From: Candidatus Planktophila sp.
GTDB lineage: Bacteria; Actinomycetota; Actinomycetes; Nanopelagicales; Nanopelagicaceae
Assembly: GCA_017858325.1 (NCBI GenBank)
Contig: JAFMBT010000014.1
Coordinates: 1 to 40,144, forward strand
Direction of reading: 5' to 3'
DNA length: 40,144 bases
The stretch's first letter is position 1. Every line of letters starts with the position of its first letter. The position numbers and the translations under genes were made by a program. This document shows positions 36,836 to 40,144 of this stretch, in pieces. The notes beneath the pieces were generated by a model that saw only the letters and a program-made list of their open reading frames with translations, ran no database searches and was not told the origin of the DNA.

Positions 36836-37480
36836 ATGACACACCCGATATTTCAAGGCGTTGATCCGTCATGGCAGCCAATTCTTGATCCTGTAGAGGA
36901 TCAGATAATCCAAGCTTTTGAATCAATCAGTTCCTCAGATTTCATCCCGAATGTAGATCGCATACTTGCTCCGCTGCATTACTCGCTAGATGATGTGCAA
37001 GTTGTCATTGTCGGACAAGATCCCTACCCAAATCCTGACTACGCAGATGGCTTCGCCTTTAGCGTGAGGAAGGAGGTCGAATCTTTTCCAGCCTCTCTTA
37101 CAAATATTCTTAAAGAACTAGAGAGCGATCTAGGGACTTCGTTACCCGATAATGGGAATCTTGAGAGATGGAGCTCTCAAGGTGTGATGTTGATCAACCG
37201 AACCTTGACAACTATCGGCGGTCAATCACACGCTCACCAGAGAAGTGGATGGCTAGAAATCACGGAAGTTCTTATTGGCGCAGTCGCTTCACGTGGTTCC
37301 ATAGGAATTCTTTGGGGTGGTAATGCGCACCAACTTTCCGATCTTTTTGACCCAACGCTAGTCATTAAGAGCGCACACCCGAGTCCGCTGAGCGCATACC
37401 GCGGTTTCTTTGGATCGCGCCCGTTCTCGCGGGCAAATTTACTTCTCGAAGAACGCGGACTCACCCCGATTCAGTGGTGA
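36836..37480 (+). CDS. ung: Uracil-DNA glycosylase (family 1)
   Basis: This 214-residue enzyme removes uracil from DNA. The catalytic Asp62 is in VGQDPYPNPDYADGFAFSV, and the C-terminal loop HPSPLSAYRGFFGSRPFSRAN holds the catalytic His. The GQDPYP form, where many bacteria have GQDPYH, is also what I remember from mycobacterial Ung. It starts 2 nt after the ABC ATPase stop with no clear ribosome site, so it is probably co-translated. A hairpin terminator follows. Confidence 0.95.
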   Translation: MTHPIFQGVDPSWQPILDPVEDQIIQAFESISSSDFIPNVDRILAPLHYSLDDVQVVIVGQDPYPNPDYADGFAFSVRKEVESFPASLTNILKELESDLGTSLPDNGNLERWSSQGVMLINRTLTTIGGQSHAHQRSGWLEITEVLIGAVASRGSIGILWGGNAHQLSDLFDPTLVIKSAHPSPLSAYRGFFGSRPFSRANLLLEERGLTPIQW

Positions 37481-37487
37481 AAGAAAA

Positions 37488-37516
37488 CCGGGCCCCCACC
37501 TAAGGTGGGAACCCGG
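37488..37516. terminator. Hairpin terminator between ung and the purine permease gene
   Basis: CCGGG-CC-CCCACC-TAA-GGTGGG-AA-CCCGG forms a long GC stem (5 + 6 bp with a small 2x2 internal loop, 3 nt loop). On the minus strand it is followed by TTTTCTTTC, an intrinsic terminator for the minus-strand permease gene, which ends 18 nt away. On the plus strand only CTTCTCTAT follows, so termination of ung is less certain. Confidence 0.8.
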
Positions 37517-37533
37517 CTTCTCTATCGGTAAAT

Positions 37534-39027
37534 TTAGCCGATGAGGGCGTTAACCGGTGATTGCAGGAAGTAAATCATGAATAGCCCTGAAACGAGGAGC
37601 AAAAGAGGGTGTACCTCTTTAATGCGGCCTTGTACGAGACGTATCACAACGTGAGTAATAAATCCTGCGCCAATTCCAACTGAGATGTTGTAGGTAAATG
37701 GCATCAAGATTATGGTGAGGAATGCTGGAATTCCAATTCCTAAATCATCCCAATCGATATTCTTGACCTGGCTCATCATCAGGAATCCCACAATGATTAA
37801 GGCAGGTGTTGCCGCCTCATAAGGAATCATCGCAACGATGGGAGCGAGGAAGGTGGTGAGTAAGAATGCGATTCCAGTAACAATCGAGGCAAGTCCGGTG
37901 CGAGCACCTTCACCTACTCCTGTAGCGGATTCAATGTAGCTGGTATTAGATGAAACTCCCGCAGCGCCTCCAGTGGCGGCGGCGATTGAATCCACGATCA
38001 GAATCCGGTTTGCACCTTCCACATTTCCACTCTTATCTACCAATCCTGCTTGATTTCCGATCGCGGTCATTGTGCCCATTGTGTCGAAGAAGTCAGCGAG
38101 TAGAAGGGTAAAGACCAAGAGCGAGGCTGCTAGGAAGCCAGTCTTCGGATTAGTAAATGCACCGAAGATATCTTCAAATCCCAACCCCAACGTGTCAAAG
38201 CGTGGAGTATCTGTCAAATTCAGCGCTCCGCTGGAATCCTTAGGCAAAGCGGGAGTGTTGAGACCCCAGCCGCGCGAGTTGGACTCTGTTGGGCTTATAA
38301 AGCTGTTTCCAACTTTGAATTGAGTCTCAACAATCAATGCAAGAATCGTCGAGGTGATAATTCCGATAAGAATTGAACCCTTAATCTTTCTAATCATCAG
38401 AATAATTGTTAAGAAAAGACCAAAAGCAAAAATAACTATTGGCCAACCGACTAATTCTCCACCATCGCCGAGTTCTAGAGGAACGTTTGCTGGCTTCGAG
38501 TTTTCACTACTCCATACGAAGTTCGGTGTTCGTCTGACGAAACCTGCATCAACAAGTCCGATGAGCGCGATAAAGAGGCCAATGCCGACGGAGATGGCAA
38601 GCTTTAGCGCATTTGGAATCGCTTTGAAAACTGCGATTCGAAATCCGGTAAGAACTAAAATGAGGATCAGGATTCCTTCGATCAAAACTAAGCCCATGGC
38701 CTGAGCCCATGTGGAATTCTTAGCTATGGAAACCGCAACAAAGGTGTTCAAACCCAAGCCGGTAGCGAGTGCGATAGGGAAATTAGCGACAGCGCCCATG
38801 AGAATCGTTAAAATCCCAGCAATGAGTGCTGTACCAGCGGCGACAATAATGATGGCGTTTGTTCTATCGCCACCACCAATGAATTCTCCAGCTCCATCTG
38901 TAGTAGCAAGAATAAGTGGATTCAAAGCGACGATATATGCCATGGTAAAGAAGGTCACGAGTCCGCCGCGAACCTCCTGTGCAATTGTTGATCCCCGCTC
39001 TGATATTTTGAAATAACTATCTAGCAT
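37534..39027 (-). CDS. NCS2/AzgA-type guanine-hypoxanthine permease
   Basis: This 497-residue protein has about 12 hydrophobic segments. Conserved NCS2 (COG2252, PbuG/GhxP-like) motifs are FFTMAYIVALNPLI near the N-terminus, FPIALATGLGLNTFVA, LLADFFDTMGTM and SNTSYIESATGVGEGARTG, the last two holding the substrate-binding acidic residues. It is probably a proton-coupled importer of guanine, hypoxanthine or adenine; the exact purine cannot be told. The ATG 39027 has AGGAAGG 6 nt upstream, and a 100 nt untranslated region with stem-loops precedes it. The hairpin at 37488-37516 ends the transcript. Confidence 0.92.
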   Translation of the reverse strand: MLDSYFKISERGSTIAQEVRGGLVTFFTMAYIVALNPLILATTDGAGEFIGGGDRTNAIIIVAAGTALIAGILTILMGAVANFPIALATGLGLNTFVAVSIAKNSTWAQAMGLVLIEGILILILVLTGFRIAVFKAIPNALKLAISVGIGLFIALIGLVDAGFVRRTPNFVWSSENSKPANVPLELGDGGELVGWPIVIFAFGLFLTIILMIRKIKGSILIGIITSTILALIVETQFKVGNSFISPTESNSRGWGLNTPALPKDSSGALNLTDTPRFDTLGLGFEDIFGAFTNPKTGFLAASLLVFTLLLADFFDTMGTMTAIGNQAGLVDKSGNVEGANRILIVDSIAAATGGAAGVSSNTSYIESATGVGEGARTGLASIVTGIAFLLTTFLAPIVAMIPYEAATPALIIVGFLMMSQVKNIDWDDLGIGIPAFLTIILMPFTYNISVGIGAGFITHVVIRLVQGRIKEVHPLLLLVSGLFMIYFLQSPVNALIG

Positions 39028-39040
39028 GTTTTACCTTCCT

Positions 39041-39145
39041 CATTTTGTTATCGGGGGTGGTTGCGACCCCGTGTGAAATGACGGCCCACAGACCGATCAG
39101 AGCTGGGGAGCGCTTCGATGGGGTCAAAATATCTGACCCTTTAGG
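39041..39145 (-). other. Structured leader upstream of the purine permease gene
   Basis: In this gap, read on the minus strand, a GGGTCA-7 nt-TGACCC hairpin (39121-39139) lies just after the YczE-like stop. A second GC-rich hairpin, CGGGG...CCCCG (39052-39071), lies 11 nt upstream of the ribosome site. Between them are a further GC-rich stretch and a TATTTT -10 candidate. No known purine or guanidine riboswitch motif was recognised. The first hairpin lacks a following T run. Confidence 0.4.
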
Positions 39146-39814
39146 TTACTTAGCCGTTAGACGCGCAAGCGCGCCGAGAGAAATAGCGAGAGATTGTCCA
39201 ATAAAGAGGGCGAAAAGAAGTGTCCCGACGCCCAAGGTCCCTCCAAGTAGCGCTCCAAGAATCGAAACTACTACTTCTATCGCTAACCTCACCCTGCCGA
39301 CCCTCACCCCTGTTCGATTGTGCAAGCCAGTCATTGCGCCATCACGCGGTCCCGGGCCCAACCCACAGGTGATGTAGAGAGCAGATCCCGCGCCTACCAA
39401 AGTAATACCAATAAACACATAGGTCACACCAAAGAGAAATCCATCTTGTAATGGAATTATGTGTGTCCCTATATCGATGAAGAGTGCAATGACGAGGATA
39501 TTTGCAATCGTTCCGAAACCAGGTCGAACACGAAGGGGTATCCATAACAGTAATACGGTCACGCCGATGAAGAGAGTTGAGGTACCAATAGTGAGCCCTG
39601 ATTTAAGAGAAATTCCTTGTGCTAAAACCGACCACGGAGTATTTCCAAGACCAGATTCAATAATGAGTGCATCTCCGAGACCGAAGATTGCAAGGCCAAA
39701 TATTAGGATAAAGACTCGTTTAAGTGAGAGATCCCAACGATGCTTCGCTCCCCAAGGAAGGATGGGAACCGTGCGATGTGGTTTCACAAATTCCAAGAGA
39801 TCTCGTAGGTTCAC
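39146..39814 (-). CDS. YczE/YyaS/YitT-family integral membrane protein
   Basis: This 222-residue protein has five to six hydrophobic segments. The motif IESGLGNTPWSVLAQGIS in the first third and GPGPRDGAMTGL near the C-terminal third match the YczE/YitT family of membrane proteins, whose function is unknown. The start is GTG 39814, with a TATGAT hexamer 6 nt upstream on the minus strand. It is divergent from the DUF554 gene and transcribed in the same direction as the purine permease gene, 118 nt further on. Confidence 0.83.
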   Translation of the reverse strand: MNLRDLLEFVKPHRTVPILPWGAKHRWDLSLKRVFILIFGLAIFGLGDALIIESGLGNTPWSVLAQGISLKSGLTIGTSTLFIGVTVLLLWIPLRVRPGFGTIANILVIALFIDIGTHIIPLQDGFLFGVTYVFIGITLVGAGSALYITCGLGPGPRDGAMTGLHNRTGVRVGRVRLAIEVVVSILGALLGGTLGVGTLLFALFIGQSLAISLGALARLTAK

Positions 39815-39820
39815 TCTGCG

Positions 39821-39826
39821 ATCATA
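39821..39826 (-). promoter_or_regulatory. -10-like TATGAT, candidate leaderless promoter of the YczE-like gene
   Basis: On the minus strand TATGAT is followed by 6 nt (CGCAGA) and GTG 39814. No ribosome site is present. Confidence 0.55.
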
Positions 39827-39848
39827 TCTTTAAGCGAGCACTGCCGAG

Positions 39849-39854
39849 TATGAT
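39849..39854 (+). promoter_or_regulatory. -10-like TATGAT, candidate leaderless promoter of the DUF554 gene
   Basis: TATGAT is followed by 6 nt (TTGAGG) and ATG 39861. It faces the identical TATGAT hexamer of the divergent minus-strand gene. The TTGAGG is too close to the ATG for a normal ribosome site. Confidence 0.6.
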
Positions 39855-39860
39855 TTGAGG

Positions 39861-40144
39861 ATGTTTATCGGCTCTGGCACATTGATCAATGTGATCGCCA
39901 TTATTGGTGGCGCCTCTCTTGGTGTACTCATTGGTGGGCGAATTCCGGATCGCACACGGGCGCTGATCACAGACGTACTTGGTTTGATAACAATTCTTGG
40001 TGCCGCCTCGGCTTTGGCCTACATCGCATCTGAGCGATATATAGATTCACTTCCACAAGGGTGGCCCTTACTTGCCATATTAGCGTCATTGCTTATCGGT
40101 GGAGTCATCGGAAGTGCACTCAATCTTGAAGCCAAGCTGGAATC
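39861..40144 (+). CDS. DUF554 (YqgA-like) membrane protein, 5' part
   Basis: The plus strand is open from ATG 39861 to the window edge, giving 94 residues. The start (MFIGSGTLINVIAIIGGASLG) and the following GRIPDRTRALITDVLGLITILGA are the typical N-terminus of DUF554 membrane proteins, and three hydrophobic stretches are visible. The function of the family is unknown. The C-terminal part is outside the window. Confidence 0.85.
   Translation, partial: MFIGSGTLINVIAIIGGASLGVLIGGRIPDRTRALITDVLGLITILGAASALAYIASERYIDSLPQGWPLLAILASLLIGGVIGSALNLEAKLE

Noticed and set aside
39041-39145. Known purine, guanidine or PRPP riboswitch
   Set aside because: The conserved loop sequences of these classes are not visible, so only generic structure is reported.

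Overview
This window looks like a chromosome segment from a streamlined, moderate-GC actinobacterium. By eye the GC content is slightly below 50%, and genes are packed with 1-4 nt overlaps or very short gaps. The gene order (hisS-aspS-alaS-ruvX-mltG-aroE ... aroC-aroK-aroB-aroQ-efp-nusB ... pyrR-pyrB-pyrC-carA-carB ... pyrF-mihF-gmk-rpoZ-coaBC-metK-priA-def-fmt-rsmB-rpe) is the classic actinobacterial backbone. MihF, BldD, a PriA without helicase motifs and an EF-P with a PGKGP loop are all actinobacterial markers. Compactness plus moderate GC suggests a freshwater planktonic lineage (Nanopelagicales/acI type; a Luna-type Microbacteriaceae is the alternative). The lineage is an inference and was not tested by phylogeny. 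I see no rRNA, tRNA, CRISPR array, insertion sequence or phage gene, and no gene-free stretch longer than 300 bases.

Layout. 1-418 (minus) is the start of a DUF349 gene. 547-9567 (plus) carries an MBL-fold hydrolase, three aminoacyl-tRNA synthetases (hisS, aspS, alaS), a small DUF948 membrane protein, ruvX, mltG and aroE. 9624-14315 carries an orphan prepilin peptidase, the shikimate genes aroC-aroK-aroB-aroQ, then efp and nusB. 14312-14791 (minus) is bldD, whose stop codon overlaps that of nusB. 14857-24587 is a complete de novo UMP operon, pyrR-pyrB-pyrC-carA-carB-pyrK-pyrD-pyrF, preceded by a PyrR-type RNA hairpin. 24613-32918 carries a mihF-gmk fusion gene, rpoZ, coaBC, metK, priA, def, fmt and rsmB. 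32933-34755 has rpe, hisE and hisG. serB (minus) and an orphan ABC ATPase are divergent, followed by ung, a terminator hairpin, an AzgA-type purine permease and a YczE/YitT-type membrane protein (both minus), and the start of a DUF554 gene.

The two most notable observations are these. First, the nucleoid protein MihF and guanylate kinase are encoded as one uninterrupted 294-codon reading frame. Second, about a dozen genes have a TAnnnT -10-like hexamer ending exactly 6-7 nt before the start codon and no Shine-Dalgarno sequence, which implies widespread leaderless transcription. Where a gene has a clear Shine-Dalgarno sequence (MBL gene, DUF948 gene, efp, pyrR, rpoZ, hisG, purine permease), that hexamer position is not occupied. 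The window is mostly housekeeping; I do not see a defence system or a new multi-gene system.
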